A DNA stretch of 58,768 bases from Nostoc sp. FACHB-152 (GCF_014697475.1 NZ_JACJRV010000046.1:1-58768); one strand, 5' to 3'. Numbered from the stretch's first letter, positions 26,801 to 35,829 are shown. Notes: generated by a model from the letters alone, not told the origin. A program made the numbers and translations.

Positions 26801-28005
26801 TTGCTAATGTTTGGCTACATAACGGTAAATGGAGTGGATTATATTGTTTAGATGGTCAGCTTGTTTCTGGAATTACATCTTTTCTTACTAAACCAGGTAT
26901 AGCTTTAGGAAAACCTGAACGTTTAGTGTCCAATAAAAGTAAAGCTTTTATTGGTTCTTATGTATTAGGTATGGGTTTTATCTTAACTTCAGAAGAAGCT
27001 AAGATACTAATTGATAAAAACCCAGACAATGCGGATGTTGTATTTCCATATTTAAATGGAGAAGATTTAAATTCTAGCCCTGAACAATTACCAAGCCGTT
27101 GGATAATTAATTTTTTTGATTGGCCTTTAGATGCTGAACATGATGATCCCCAAAATCCAAAAAGGACTCCCTATGCCTCTGACTATCATGAATGTTTATC
27201 TATTATTAGAAATAAGGTTAAACCAGAGCGAGAAAAGCTTGGAGAAAAATCGGACTCTTCTGCTAAAGGTTATGCAAAATTTTGGTGGCTTTATGCAAGA
27301 AGAGCATTAGAACTTTATGATGCAATTTCAGGAATGAAACGTGTCTTGGCACTTTCATTAATCAATAATCATTTAAGTTTCGCGTTTGTACCAGCACAAT
27401 GGGTTTTTGCTCATAAGTTGGCTATTTTCCCATTAGAGAATTATGCAAATTTTACTATTCTTCAATCTAATGCTCATTATGTTTGGAGTTGGAATTATTC
27501 TTCAACAAATCTCTCACTTCTAAACTACTCTCCTTCGGATGTTTTTGAAACCTTCCCCTTCCCGACATCAACCGCAAACTTAGAAGAAATAGGCGAAAAA
27601 TACTACACCCATCGCCAAAACATCATGCAAAAACGCCAAGAAGGATTAACCAAAACCTACAACCGCTTCCACAACCCCGACGAAACCGCCGCCGACATTC
27701 AACAATTGCGCGAATTGCACATAGAAATGGATAATGCTGTCGCCGCCGCTTACGGTTGGCAAGATTTAGAATTAGGTCATGGTTTCCACGAAACCAAACA
27801 AGGCTTACGCTTCACCATCAGCGAAACTGCACGGCGAGAAGTGCTAGATAGATTATTAGAATTAAATCATCAACGCTATGCTGAAGAGGAAGCAGAGGGT
27901 TTACATGATAAAGGCAAGAAAAAAGGTAAATCTGGAGGTAAGAAAAAGGCGCAATTACAACCTAAAAAATCAGATAATGATAGTGAGCAATTGAGTTTAT
28001 TTTAG
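23830..28005 (+). CDS. drmMI: DISARM adenine methyltransferase DrmMI
   Basis: 1391 residues. A large gamma-class N6-adenine DNA methyltransferase: SAM-binding motif I at Asp606-Phe614 (CDMAMGSGAFLVQ), LYGVDKNPLAVEMAKLSLW (motif II/III), and the catalytic IVGNPPFMGG with NPPF at 894-897. A long N-terminal region, reminiscent of the nuclease-like part of type IIG enzymes, and a C-terminal target-recognition region are present; the tail is Lys-rich. In DISARM it marks host DNA so that the DrmA-DrmB complex ignores it. Large size and adenine type fit class 1. Codons of the last 450 residues shift from AT-rich back to GC-richer at about 27550, possibly reflecting a recombined recognition domain. 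Confidence 0.9.
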   Translation: MSTARHHAEWLSLVEASGPFLSLPVLVKAFPNGLDAHDPEHLKLLRLAYEEWQDNQFGARPDSAIHRAWVDFVLRQTLEFTDEVLLSGQRISTGLAATIAEHGETLRPDWVVVNPTGTSDAGTPRLLVQIVPPEQDLEKPLKDRRWKASPATRMMELLHACNVRLGLVTNGEHWLLVNAPRGETTGFISWYGVLWLEEHITLRAFRSLLGVQRFFGVDDSQTLETLLKESVTDQQEVTDQLGYQVRKAVEVLVEALDRIDQDRNRTLLQGISETQLYEAALTVMMRLVFLFSAEERGLLLLGDPLYDQYYAVSTLREQLQQRADKEGEEVLERRYDAWCRLLATFRAVYGGVQHDTLQLPAYGGSLFDPDRFPFLEGRMSGTKWEETPADPIPVNNRIVLHLLEALQVLQVKVAGAVEPRRLSFRALDIEQIGHVYEGLLDHTAVRAASPVLGLLGTRYQEPEVALARLEGIENGELVKFLKGETGRSQSALQKALQPELTPHEEQRLLTACNNDQELFNRVLPFAGLVRLDTLGYPVVIPTGSVYVTQGSDRRETGTHYTPRSLTEEIVQYTLEPLVYEGVAEGKPKEQWKLKSAADLLKLKICDMAMGSGAFLVQTCRYLAERLVEAWENAEKANPGKVVTAPEGTLSKSRPEECVIPKDADERLMVARRIIADRCLYGVDKNPLAVEMAKLSLWLITLQKNRPFTFVDHALKCGDSLIGVSLEQLRYWNLDTSKSKQKSEQLDILTDTIRREIQQVIELRLQIESKPVLTPQDQKEKQWLLHEANSRINDLASGCNLLISSYLVSLPTDEQEKLRQRLLISFQRREDISSEDRAICPDLEKLRPFHWELEFPEVFVVSDLSLNNDKSSKKSTLLLTKYENQKLGFDAIVGNPPFMGGKKITGIFGTAYRDFLVKWIANNKRGNADICAYFFLKAKQMLNDNGNFGLIATNTISEGDTREVALDELMKNSVVYRALSSLKWQGNATVRVANVWLHNGKWSGLYCLDGQLVSGITSFLTKPGIALGKPERLVSNKSKAFIGSYVLGMGFILTSEEAKILIDKNPDNADVVFPYLNGEDLNSSPEQLPSRWIINFFDWPLDAEHDDPQNPKRTPYASDYHECLSIIRNKVKPEREKLGEKSDSSAKGYAKFWWLYARRALELYDAISGMKRVLALSLINNHLSFAFVPAQWVFAHKLAIFPLENYANFTILQSNAHYVWSWNYSSTNLSLLNYSPSDVFETFPFPTSTANLEEIGEKYYTHRQNIMQKRQEGLTKTYNRFHNPDETAADIQQLRELHIEMDNAVAAAYGWQDLELGHGFHETKQGLRFTISETARREVLDRLLELNHQRYAEEEAEGLHDKGKKKGKSGGKKKAQLQPKKSDNDSEQLSLF

Positions 28006-28028
28006 GGAATAGGGAATGGGAGGATAAG

Positions 28029-28525
28029 CTAATAATTTCCTATCTTTTTTACAAAGCGATTTTCCCAATCTTTTTCATGTTCATATTCATCCAACCAAAC
28101 CTTTAAATCAATTGCATCTGTAAATTCCATAAAAGCTATTGCAAACCCTTCTATCTGTTGCAGATTCAATCCCCGAATGCGTGCGGAGATTCCAGGTATT
28201 TCTTCCTCAAGTTCATCAAGAGTACCAAAGCGACTACGAACTAAACAAGTAAATAAATGATACGCACCAGGATATAAAATATCATAATTATTTACTGACT
28301 CTTGCATAATATCTTCTCTAAGAATTGCTGAATTAAATCTTTTTAAAACTTCAAACCTGCTAATATCTCTGTGTAAGCTGCGATATTCTGCCTTGTCTCC
28401 CTATCCGAAATTTTAGCAACAGTTTGGGCAACCTGCGATAATAACCTCTGGGGTGAATCTGTCTGTGTTAAAGGTGCTAACGGTAATAATGCAGGATTAT
28501 CTAGAAAGAACGCCGAATCTTTCAC
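28029..28525 (-). pseudogene. Broken Rpn-family (DUF4351) nuclease gene
   Basis: Two minus-strand pieces make one family pattern. The upstream piece (28343-28525) reads ALLPLAPLTQTDSP ... TEILAGLKF, typical of the middle of Rpn recombination-promoting nucleases. It ends at an in-frame TAA, after which KDLIQQF continues, and a one-base shift leads to REDIMQESV, the start of the second piece (28029-28307). That piece ends in a DUF4351-like tail (IRGLNLQQIEGFAIAFMEF, DLKVWLDEY). The nuclease N-terminus is absent. So this is a gene remnant with one stop, one frameshift and a 5' truncation, lying between drmMI and the toxin-antitoxin pair. Confidence 0.7.
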
Positions 28526-28581
28526 ATTCTCACAACACGATAGCAGTAATGTATCATTCTTACTAAACTGAGGAAGAATTT

Positions 28582-28836
28582 ATGCGAACAGTACCAATCC
28601 AATTACCCGAAACAGTATTTTCAGCACTCCGCAAAAATCCTGAAGAATTTATTCAAGAAATGCGAATCGCAGCAGCAGTCAAATGGTATGAATTAGGCGA
28701 AATATCACAAGCCAAAGCAGCAGAAATTGCTGGACTAACTCGTGCTGAATTTATTCATGCTTTATCACGCTACAAAGTAGATTTTATGCAATATACTGCC
28801 CAAGAGTTAGCTGAGGAATTGGCAAATGTCGATTAA
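28582..28836 (+). CDS. UPF0175 family antitoxin
   Basis: 84 residues with AGGAAG upstream of ATG. The sequence VPIQLPETVFSALRKNPEEF followed by AAAVKWYELGEISQAKAAEI and AGLTRAEFIHALSRYKV is the UPF0175 pattern, a small helical DNA-binding protein usually encoded just before a DUF3368 PIN-like protein. It overlaps the next gene by 11 bp. It should neutralise the partner and repress the operon. It lies inside the DISARM locus, in the same direction. Confidence 0.88.
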   Translation: MRTVPIQLPETVFSALRKNPEEFIQEMRIAAAVKWYELGEISQAKAAEIAGLTRAEFIHALSRYKVDFMQYTAQELAEELANVD

Positions 28837-29308
28837 TCGTGCAATTATTAATTCTTCACCGTTGATTGTGCTTTTAAAAAGTCAACAAGCGCAATTAATT
28901 CCACAATTATTCACAGAAATATTAGTTCCATCAGGTGTTTTTGAAGAAGTCACCACAAAAGATGATGTAGCATCAACCCAATTACCTAGTATCTCTTGGG
29001 TACAAATAATAGAAGTTAATACTATTGCACCTGAAGTAGCAGCTTGGGATTTGGGAAAAGGAGAATCACAAGTATTGAGTTTGGCACTAAAAAATTCAGA
29101 TTGTGCGGCTATTGTTGACGATAGGGCAGCACGGCGTTGTGGTCAAGCTTTAGGTGTTAGGACTATTGGGACAGGGGGTTTGCTAATATTAGCAAAAAGA
29201 CGTGGACTGATCCCCAGCATATCTCCTGGTATTCAAGCTTTGCGTGACGCTGGGTTGTGGTTATCCGATACTTTGGTCAATTTGCTCAAACAACAAGCTG
29301 GGGAATAG
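28826..29308 (+). CDS. DUF3368 PIN-like toxin
   Basis: 160 residues. A DUF3368 PIN-fold protein: N-terminal AIINSSPLIVLLKS, then LGKGESQVLSLAL, then AIVDDRAARRCGQALG, then TGGLLILAKRRGLIP. PIN proteins are metal-dependent ribonucleases. The usual first aspartate of (V)(I)DTSPLI is Asn here (INSSPL), which could weaken metal binding, while Glu in GKGES and Asp-Asp in VDDRAA remain. GAGGAA precedes the ATG, which overlaps the antitoxin gene. This is a typical type II toxin-antitoxin pair, possibly stabilising the DISARM locus. Confidence 0.85.
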   Translation: MSINRAIINSSPLIVLLKSQQAQLIPQLFTEILVPSGVFEEVTTKDDVASTQLPSISWVQIIEVNTIAPEVAAWDLGKGESQVLSLALKNSDCAAIVDDRAARRCGQALGVRTIGTGGLLILAKRRGLIPSISPGIQALRDAGLWLSDTLVNLLKQQAGE

Positions 29309-29329
29309 GGAATGGGTAATGGGTAATGG
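29301..29329. repeat. STRR-type heptamer repeat
   Basis: GGGAATAGGGAATGGGTAAT followed by GGGTAATGG: tandem copies of a GGGAATR/GGGTAAT heptamer. It overlaps the toxin stop codon. Similar tracts follow drmMI (about 28003-28022) and the RelE-UvrD gene (about 31495-31508). Confidence 0.8.
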
Positions 29330-29405
29330 AGAAGTATATAACTAACCAGTTTCAGTTTTATTTTATACAATGAGTTTAAGCTTTGTATAGAAATAGCCAT
29401 TTACC

Positions 29406-31508
29406 ATGACCTTCGAGATCATCCACAAACCCACCTTCACGAACCAACTCTTGGCTATTCCTAAAGAGTATGTAGTGCAAATCTTAGAGAAAATCGAAGT
29501 ATTGCGCGATGATCCCAAACCTCACGGTAATTTAAAGAAGAAATTACACGGCTATAAGGGTGATGTCTATCGCCTGCGTTCAGGGGACTATCGCATAATT
29601 TATACTTTTGGCGATAAATGGGTAGCTTTGCTGGGTGTAGATGCTCGTAAAGATATATACAAAGGTGATAAGCTCGTTGCTGAAACAACCGATATCGATA
29701 TCAGCAACTTACCAGATGTAGAAGCAGTGCTGACTGTTAAACCAACTTATACCCCAAGCTTTGCTTTACCTAATGTCTCCAGCACAGAAACCCCACTACC
29801 TGTGGAAATTACAGAAGATTTGCTTCGTAGGCTGCGAGTACCGGAAGAATATTGGTCAACATTAACTGCTTGTCGGACATTAGATGATTTGATGGCAGTC
29901 AATTTACCCGGTAAGTGGTGCGATCGCATTTTTGATTGTATTGCTGAACCCAATTTTGACCAAGTTCTTAATCAACCCAGCTTTGTTACAGGTAGTACCG
30001 ATGATTTACTGCGCTTCACTGAAGGTGAGTTGCTGGGATTTTTGCTGAAACTCAACCCCGAACAAGAGAAATTTGTCAGTTGGGCAATTAATGCCAGTGG
30101 CCCTACCCTATTAAAAGGTGGCCCCGGTACAGGTAAAAGTACCGTCGCACTTTACCGTGTTCGTGCGTTACTAGAAACACTTCAAGCCAACGGGGTCGAA
30201 AAACCCAAGATATTATTCACAACCTATACAAATGCGCTAGTTGCGTTTTCTCAACAACTTTTAGCAAGTCTCTTAGGCGAAGACATCCGGTATGTTGAGG
30301 TAAAAACTGCCGATGCCATAATAGCTGCAATAATTTCCCAAAGCACCGGAAAACCCAATATTGCTTCTGGTGAAGTCCTCCGAAAAACCATGAAGCAGGC
30401 GTTAAATAATACTATTGATTCTCTCGAAGGCAATCTACTACAACGCCAAGCCCAAGAACAAACGTTAAAACGCCTAAGCATCGATTATTTAATTGATGAA
30501 ATCGGTACAGTTATCGAAGCACGCGAACTCAAAACCCTCGATGCTTACCAAGCAACACCACGAAACGGTAGAACAATTTCTCTTAATAAAACACAACGTC
30601 AAGCAATCTGGCATCTGCGTCAACAATTTTACCAACTGCTAGAAAAACAAGAACTCGAAACGTGGCAGCAACTTCGTACCCGTGCTTTGTCAACATTGCA
30701 GGAGATGGATAACCCGCCAATTTATGATGCAGTAGTGATTGACGAAGCCCAAGATTTAGATCCCAACACTTTGCGTATCCTCACCCGGCTTTGCCGTTAC
30801 CCCAACCGCCTGTTTATCACCGCCGATGCTAATCAATCCATATATGGTAGTAGCTTCCGATGGACTGACGTTAGCCAAGACTTGAAATTTGTTGGACGCA
30901 CAGGAGTATTGCGTGTTAACCACCGCACTACCCGCGAAATTAACGAAGCGGCGATTTTGTACTTGACTAACGGTGCATTAGATGAGATTGAAAATACACA
31001 GGACTATATTCACAATGGGCCGCCGCCGGCTGTCCGTGCTGTAAACAATCCTGGGGATGAAGCCGAATTGCTGGTACGCTTTTGTAAAAGTGCAGCCCGT
31101 GAATTTCGCTTGGGTATTAACGCTTGTGCGGTAATTGTGCCAACAGAGAGTGTTGGTACAAAAATAGCTGCTCAACTTTCATACTTAGGCTTAGAAGCGC
31201 ATTTCATGACCAGCAAAGACTTAGATTTAAATAAACAAGGTGTTAAGGTTATTACGCTGAAAGCTGCCAAGGGGTTAGAATTTCCTATCGTAGCGTTAGC
31301 CGGATTTTTGGATTCACCCTATCCGACAATTGCCAAAGGCACGCCGGAGGATGAAGTTCTAGAAATTTTGGCACGCGAACGCCGTACTTTGTTTGTTGGT
31401 ATGACTCGCGCTATGAGGGCATTACTCATTATCGTTCCTGCAACTCATTCTTCTGCTTTATTGGAAAATTTTGACTCCCAATTGTGGAATCTAAGGAATA
31501 GGGAATAA
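29406..31508 (+). CDS. RelE/ParE-like domain fused to UvrD-type helicase
   Basis: 700 residues. Residues 1-90 look like a RelE/ParE toxin fold (FTNQLLAIPKEYVVQILEKI ... GDVYRLRSGDYRIIYTF, then WVALLGVDARKDIYK). After a linker comes a superfamily 1 helicase: Walker A KGGPGTGKST (Gly238-Ser245), VVIDEAQDLDPN (motif II), ADANQSIYGSSFRW (motif III), VNHRTTREINEA (motif IV), VITLKAAKGLEFPIV (motif V) and FVGMTRAMRALLI (motif VI). Such fusions occur in bacteria, but here the gene sits between drmMI and drmA. It may be a separate toxin-linked helicase or an extra DISARM component. No ribosome-binding site is seen; start chosen as the first ATG before the RelE domain. Confidence 0.87.
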   Translation: MTFEIIHKPTFTNQLLAIPKEYVVQILEKIEVLRDDPKPHGNLKKKLHGYKGDVYRLRSGDYRIIYTFGDKWVALLGVDARKDIYKGDKLVAETTDIDISNLPDVEAVLTVKPTYTPSFALPNVSSTETPLPVEITEDLLRRLRVPEEYWSTLTACRTLDDLMAVNLPGKWCDRIFDCIAEPNFDQVLNQPSFVTGSTDDLLRFTEGELLGFLLKLNPEQEKFVSWAINASGPTLLKGGPGTGKSTVALYRVRALLETLQANGVEKPKILFTTYTNALVAFSQQLLASLLGEDIRYVEVKTADAIIAAIISQSTGKPNIASGEVLRKTMKQALNNTIDSLEGNLLQRQAQEQTLKRLSIDYLIDEIGTVIEARELKTLDAYQATPRNGRTISLNKTQRQAIWHLRQQFYQLLEKQELETWQQLRTRALSTLQEMDNPPIYDAVVIDEAQDLDPNTLRILTRLCRYPNRLFITADANQSIYGSSFRWTDVSQDLKFVGRTGVLRVNHRTTREINEAAILYLTNGALDEIENTQDYIHNGPPPAVRAVNNPGDEAELLVRFCKSAAREFRLGINACAVIVPTESVGTKIAAQLSYLGLEAHFMTSKDLDLNKQGVKVITLKAAKGLEFPIVALAGFLDSPYPTIAKGTPEDEVLEILARERRTLFVGMTRAMRALLIIVPATHSSALLENFDSQLWNLRNRE

Positions 31509-31554
31509 GAAAAAAATGGCATTGCTGAATTGCGGAATTTGCCCTCATCCCCAG

Positions 31555-31577
31555 CCCTTCTCCCTGGGGGAGAAGGG
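31555..31577. terminator. GC-rich hairpin in intergenic repeat
   Basis: CCCTTCTCCC (31555-31564), loop TGG, GGGAGAAGGG (31568-31577): a perfect 10-bp stem. It belongs to the widespread cyanobacterial repeat containing CCCTCATCCCCAGCCC. There is no U-run after it, so termination is possible but unproven. Confidence 0.55.
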
Positions 31578-31636
31578 AGTTAGAAAGAAGTTTACACGCA
31601 TAATTTAGGCTAACTATATATACTTTTATCAGCAAC

Positions 31637-34600
31637 ATGGATATTATTAAGCTTCCTTCTATACTTCCAGGTGATTTAGATTTAGCTACAGTTAATCAAC
31701 AACTACGGGAACACACTGGTCAATTGGATTGGAGTGCGGTAGTGTCTGCACCGGAGCCTCAACTGGCGATTTTGCTCCAAGGACTCGACCTGACAAATGA
31801 TGCAGATTGGTTGGGAGTTGAGGGTGCGATCGCTGATAATGTTATTGAGGATATTCTGCGTTATTTTCAACAGCACCAGAAAAAACCAAAGAAATCCCGT
31901 GCTAAGAAAAAGCCACAAGAAACCAAAGTCACTCCACAAGTTTGGGTACAGGGGAATTTATTAGAATCGCAATTTGTGCCAGCCCAAACAGAAGGTCAGC
32001 TATTAAAAGAACAATTTATCCCTGCTAGTAATAATTTAGTTGTTGAAGACCAGCCAGAAACAATACAAGCTGAAATTTCCAACATTCTTGAATCAAAGAT
32101 ACCTACGCCCTATGAAATCCGTAATGAATTAGAAAAGGCAGTATTGGCAGATTTACTGGGGCCTGCGGGTGGAGAGGAAGAAGAGGTAGATGAGGATAGT
32201 GTAAGCGATCGCTATCTTGTGGGGTTACTCGCACCACTACAACGCAGCATGAGTGCTGGGACTATTAATAAATCGGCTGTTGCTGGTAGCCTAGTGTCTC
32301 GTACAGCAGCAGAGAAAGTCACAGCACCTGTTGATTCCGAACTGCCAAACCCAGAAAGTGAAATACAAGACGAACCCTTCAGAGAAGTTGACTTTCAACA
32401 GCCAGAAAATCTTGATGAATTAGCTGTAGTTGGCAAAGGTACTGCCGAGGAAGGCACGACCGAAGTTAGTGTACCACCTGCTGAAACCATGTTTCCCTCT
32501 TCCTTCGGCATGACTTTCTGTGTTAGTGGTGCAGCTAAAAAATTACAAATTAACGCAGGCTGGGGACAATATAAACGCGAAAAAAGCGAAACTATTACTA
32601 AAAAAGATGACACACCCAAAATGGTGTGGAAGCGGCAACAAATTCGAGAAAATTCACCTCCCATTTCTTTAATTGAGGGAGACATTGCCACTTGGATAGT
32701 TCATCCTGATTATCCTCAAGTGCAAGTAAAAGGCAAAATTCGCCAACAAAATAACGGCGATTGGATTGTTAGCTTGTTTTTAATTAACGGACAAAAAGAA
32801 CCCGCCAAGTTACGTGATGAAGCGTGGTTATTTCAACCAGAATTAAGCGTACAATCAGCAGATCCTCAATATCCCGACATTTTTCTCAAACGCAAGGAAC
32901 CGCGTCAGGCAGGTAAGCTTGACCCGGTGATTTATGCTGAAGAAAAAGCAATGTCAATGCTTTATCGTAAACAAGTAGAATTCGCCATTGGTCATGGAGT
33001 AAGCGTCCACGCCGAAACAGCACAAGACACTAAAGAACGTGCTATTAAATTATCTACCAGTGTAGTACCTGTATACGAAGTTCCCAAAACCTCTCCACCT
33101 CAAGCAGATGAAATCCCTGAATTAGCGGGATTGGTTTTAGATATGAAGGAATTGGGGGAAACTGCTACCCCAGATTTTATCAGTAAACTAAATCCCTTAG
33201 TCACAGCTTATACAGTCTGGATTCAGCAACAAGCACAACGCATCTCTGACCCGAATGAAGGATTAGTGGATTACCAAGATGTTGCAAAAGAAGCGATTAA
33301 AAAATGCGATCGCACTCTGCAACGTATTCAAGAAGGTTTGACGCTGCTGCAAACTAACTCCCAAGCAGCTGAAGCTTTTCGATTTATGAATCAAGCCATG
33401 TACTTGCAGCGTCTTCGTTCCATTTACTCAGAACAAGTACGCCAAGGTAAAACACCAGAATTAGACAAAATACCTAATCCTACTTGGTTTCCCTTCCAGT
33501 TAGCCTTTATTTTACTGAATTTACCCAGCATAACCGATTTACACCATTGCGATCGCAGTCATGAAACTGATGCTGTTGCAGACTTACTATGGTTCCCCAC
33601 TGGTGGTGGTAAAACCGAAGCTTACCTGGGATTAACCGCATATACTATTGGCCTGCGGAGGTTACAAGGGGTAATTGCAGGACGTTCCGGAGAATATGGC
33701 GTTGCAGTGCTGATGCGCTATACCCTACGCCTGCTTACCCTACAACAATTTCAACGCGCCACTGCCTTAATTTGTGCTTGTGAATCTATCCGTCGAGACA
33801 ACCCAGCTAAATGGGGCAACGAACCATTCCGCATCGGTTTATGGGTAGGTCAGCGCACTACCCCCAACCACACCGACCAAAGCGAAGAATTTTGCAAGCA
33901 AGCGCGAGGACAGTACCAACAAAGTGCTAGCGGTTCCCCTCACCAACTCACAAATTGCCCGTGGTGCGGTTCTAAAATCGACCCAGGTAAAAATATTGAA
34001 GTCGAAGCTTTTAGTAAAGGTCGCGCCCGTACCCTAATATACTGTGGCGACTCTTTGGGGCGTTGCCTGTTTAGTAAAAAACAATCTTCAAACGAAGGTT
34101 TACCCATTCTCGTAGTTGATGAAGAAATCTACCGTCGCTTACCCACACTGTTAATTGCTACTGTAGATAAATTTGCCCAGATGCCTTGGAAGGGCGAAAT
34201 TCAAATGCTTTTTGGACAGGTAGACGGTTACTGTGAACGGCATGGGTTCCGGACTTCGGATATCGAAGATACTGATTCACATAAAAAAACTGCGTATTTG
34301 TCCGCAGCCAAAACAATTCCTAGCAATGCCCTACGTCCACCCGATTTGATCATCCAAGATGAGTTGCACTTAATTAGTGGCCCCCTTGGTACATTAGTGG
34401 GACTTTATGAAACCGCAGTAGACCAGTTATGTTCCTGGGAAGTTAATGGACAAAAGATTCGTCCCAAAGTTATAGCTTCTACCGCCACAATACGTCAGGC
34501 AGAAACTCAGATGCATAACCTTTTTCTGCGGAAAGTACAAGTGTTTCCACCGCAAGGTTTGGATGTAGGGGATAATTTATTCTCACGCCAGCGAGAACCA

Positions 34601-35743
34601 AATGAGACAAATCCAGGACGGCGTTATGTCGGTATTTGTGCCACAGGGCGACGGTTAAAAGCTGCATTAATTCGAGTTTATGTTGCTATCCTTGCGGCAT
34701 CTCAAGACCTGTATGAAAATAAACAATATGGCAACCGTGTTGACCCCTGGATGACATTAGTCGGTTACTTCAACTCGATGCGGGAACTAGGAGGTATGCG
34801 ACGCTTGGTAGATGATGATATCCGCATCCGCCTTGCCAAAATGGATAGCCGGGGACTAGCGAAACGCCTACGAATTAACTTAGAAGAACTAACATCTCGT
34901 AAGGATTCCACCGATATTCCCGTAGTTCTAGATAGACTAGAAACATCCTTCGATCCAGTGCGAGAAGCACAAATCAAAGCCAAACGCAAAGCTGGGGAAA
35001 AAGTCGAGGAGCTTGAACCACTAGATGTTTTACTTGCTACTAATATGATTTCCGTGGGTGTAGACGTGAAACGTTTGGGGGTGATGGCTGTTACAGGTCA
35101 ACCAAAAAATACCGCCGAGTATATTCAAGCCACCAGCCGTGTCGGGCGGACATTCCCTGGTATCGTATTTACAGTTTATAACTGGGCGCGTCCTAGAGAT
35201 TTATCACACTACGAACGGTTTGAGCATTATCACGCTACATTTTATCAACACGTAGAAGCGTTATCTTTGACTCCCTTTGCGCCTCGTGCCATTGACAGGG
35301 GATTAGCTGCATTGTTTATATCCCTTGTGCGTTTGGCGGGTAGAGAATTTAACGGTAACAGCCAAGCAGGAAGAATTGAACGCAACCATCCTTATATACA
35401 ATCTGCCATTAATACAATTTGCGATCGCGCTAATTTAATTGCAGGTACAGAAACCCAAAAACTTGTTAAACAAGCCCTGGAAGCTAAGTTAGATGTCTGG
35501 TTAAGTAAAGCGCAAAACTTGATTGGTGGCGGTACTCTCAAATATCAGACAGATAAGCGCGATGGTTTGACCATTGAATTATTAGAGTCGGCAGGTCAAG
35601 GAATTTGGCAAGACTTTACTTGTTTAAACTCCCTGCGAAATGTCGAACCGACAGTGGGATTAATTTTTCAAGACCAAGTGCCTGATGATGACTTTAATCG
35701 CTTACCTCAACCAATGAAAGAAGAGGGAATCGGTAATGGGTAA
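31637..35743 (+). CDS. drmA: DISARM helicase DrmA
   Basis: 1368 residues. A superfamily 2 helicase with an unusually long N-terminal part: Walker A WFPTGGGKTEAYLG (Thr655-Thr660), a DEAH-like IIQDELHLISGPLG (Asp908-Glu909), ASTATIRQAE, and the C-terminal core LLATNMISVGVDVKRLGV with EYIQATSRVGR (motifs V-VI). A cysteine pair region NCPWCGSK near residue 775 may bind zinc. DrmA with DrmB forms the core complex that loads on single-stranded 5' DNA ends and translocates. The N-terminal 250 residues are acidic and low in complexity. It ends in a repeat tract and is followed by drmB. Confidence 0.93.
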   Translation: MDIIKLPSILPGDLDLATVNQQLREHTGQLDWSAVVSAPEPQLAILLQGLDLTNDADWLGVEGAIADNVIEDILRYFQQHQKKPKKSRAKKKPQETKVTPQVWVQGNLLESQFVPAQTEGQLLKEQFIPASNNLVVEDQPETIQAEISNILESKIPTPYEIRNELEKAVLADLLGPAGGEEEEVDEDSVSDRYLVGLLAPLQRSMSAGTINKSAVAGSLVSRTAAEKVTAPVDSELPNPESEIQDEPFREVDFQQPENLDELAVVGKGTAEEGTTEVSVPPAETMFPSSFGMTFCVSGAAKKLQINAGWGQYKREKSETITKKDDTPKMVWKRQQIRENSPPISLIEGDIATWIVHPDYPQVQVKGKIRQQNNGDWIVSLFLINGQKEPAKLRDEAWLFQPELSVQSADPQYPDIFLKRKEPRQAGKLDPVIYAEEKAMSMLYRKQVEFAIGHGVSVHAETAQDTKERAIKLSTSVVPVYEVPKTSPPQADEIPELAGLVLDMKELGETATPDFISKLNPLVTAYTVWIQQQAQRISDPNEGLVDYQDVAKEAIKKCDRTLQRIQEGLTLLQTNSQAAEAFRFMNQAMYLQRLRSIYSEQVRQGKTPELDKIPNPTWFPFQLAFILLNLPSITDLHHCDRSHETDAVADLLWFPTGGGKTEAYLGLTAYTIGLRRLQGVIAGRSGEYGVAVLMRYTLRLLTLQQFQRATALICACESIRRDNPAKWGNEPFRIGLWVGQRTTPNHTDQSEEFCKQARGQYQQSASGSPHQLTNCPWCGSKIDPGKNIEVEAFSKGRARTLIYCGDSLGRCLFSKKQSSNEGLPILVVDEEIYRRLPTLLIATVDKFAQMPWKGEIQMLFGQVDGYCERHGFRTSDIEDTDSHKKTAYLSAAKTIPSNALRPPDLIIQDELHLISGPLGTLVGLYETAVDQLCSWEVNGQKIRPKVIASTATIRQAETQMHNLFLRKVQVFPPQGLDVGDNLFSRQREPNETNPGRRYVGICATGRRLKAALIRVYVAILAASQDLYENKQYGNRVDPWMTLVGYFNSMRELGGMRRLVDDDIRIRLAKMDSRGLAKRLRINLEELTSRKDSTDIPVVLDRLETSFDPVREAQIKAKRKAGEKVEELEPLDVLLATNMISVGVDVKRLGVMAVTGQPKNTAEYIQATSRVGRTFPGIVFTVYNWARPRDLSHYERFEHYHATFYQHVEALSLTPFAPRAIDRGLAALFISLVRLAGREFNGNSQAGRIERNHPYIQSAINTICDRANLIAGTETQKLVKQALEAKLDVWLSKAQNLIGGGTLKYQTDKRDGLTIELLESAGQGIWQDFTCLNSLRNVEPTVGLIFQDQVPDDDFNRLPQPMKEEGIGNG

Positions 35744-35744
35744 A

Positions 35745-35829
35745 CTTTCAATTACCAATTATCAATCACTAATCAGCAAACCCTAATCCCTGATTACCAA
35801 TTACTAATCACCAATTACCCATTACCAAA
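35745..35829. repeat. STRR-type tract before drmB
   Basis: An 85-bp tract of CAATTAC/CAATCAC/CCCTAAT-like heptamers fills the whole space between drmA and drmB and runs up to the drmB ATG, leaving no room for a normal ribosome-binding site. It resembles the tracts at 19233, 28003, 29301 and 31495 in opposite orientation. Confidence 0.8.
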
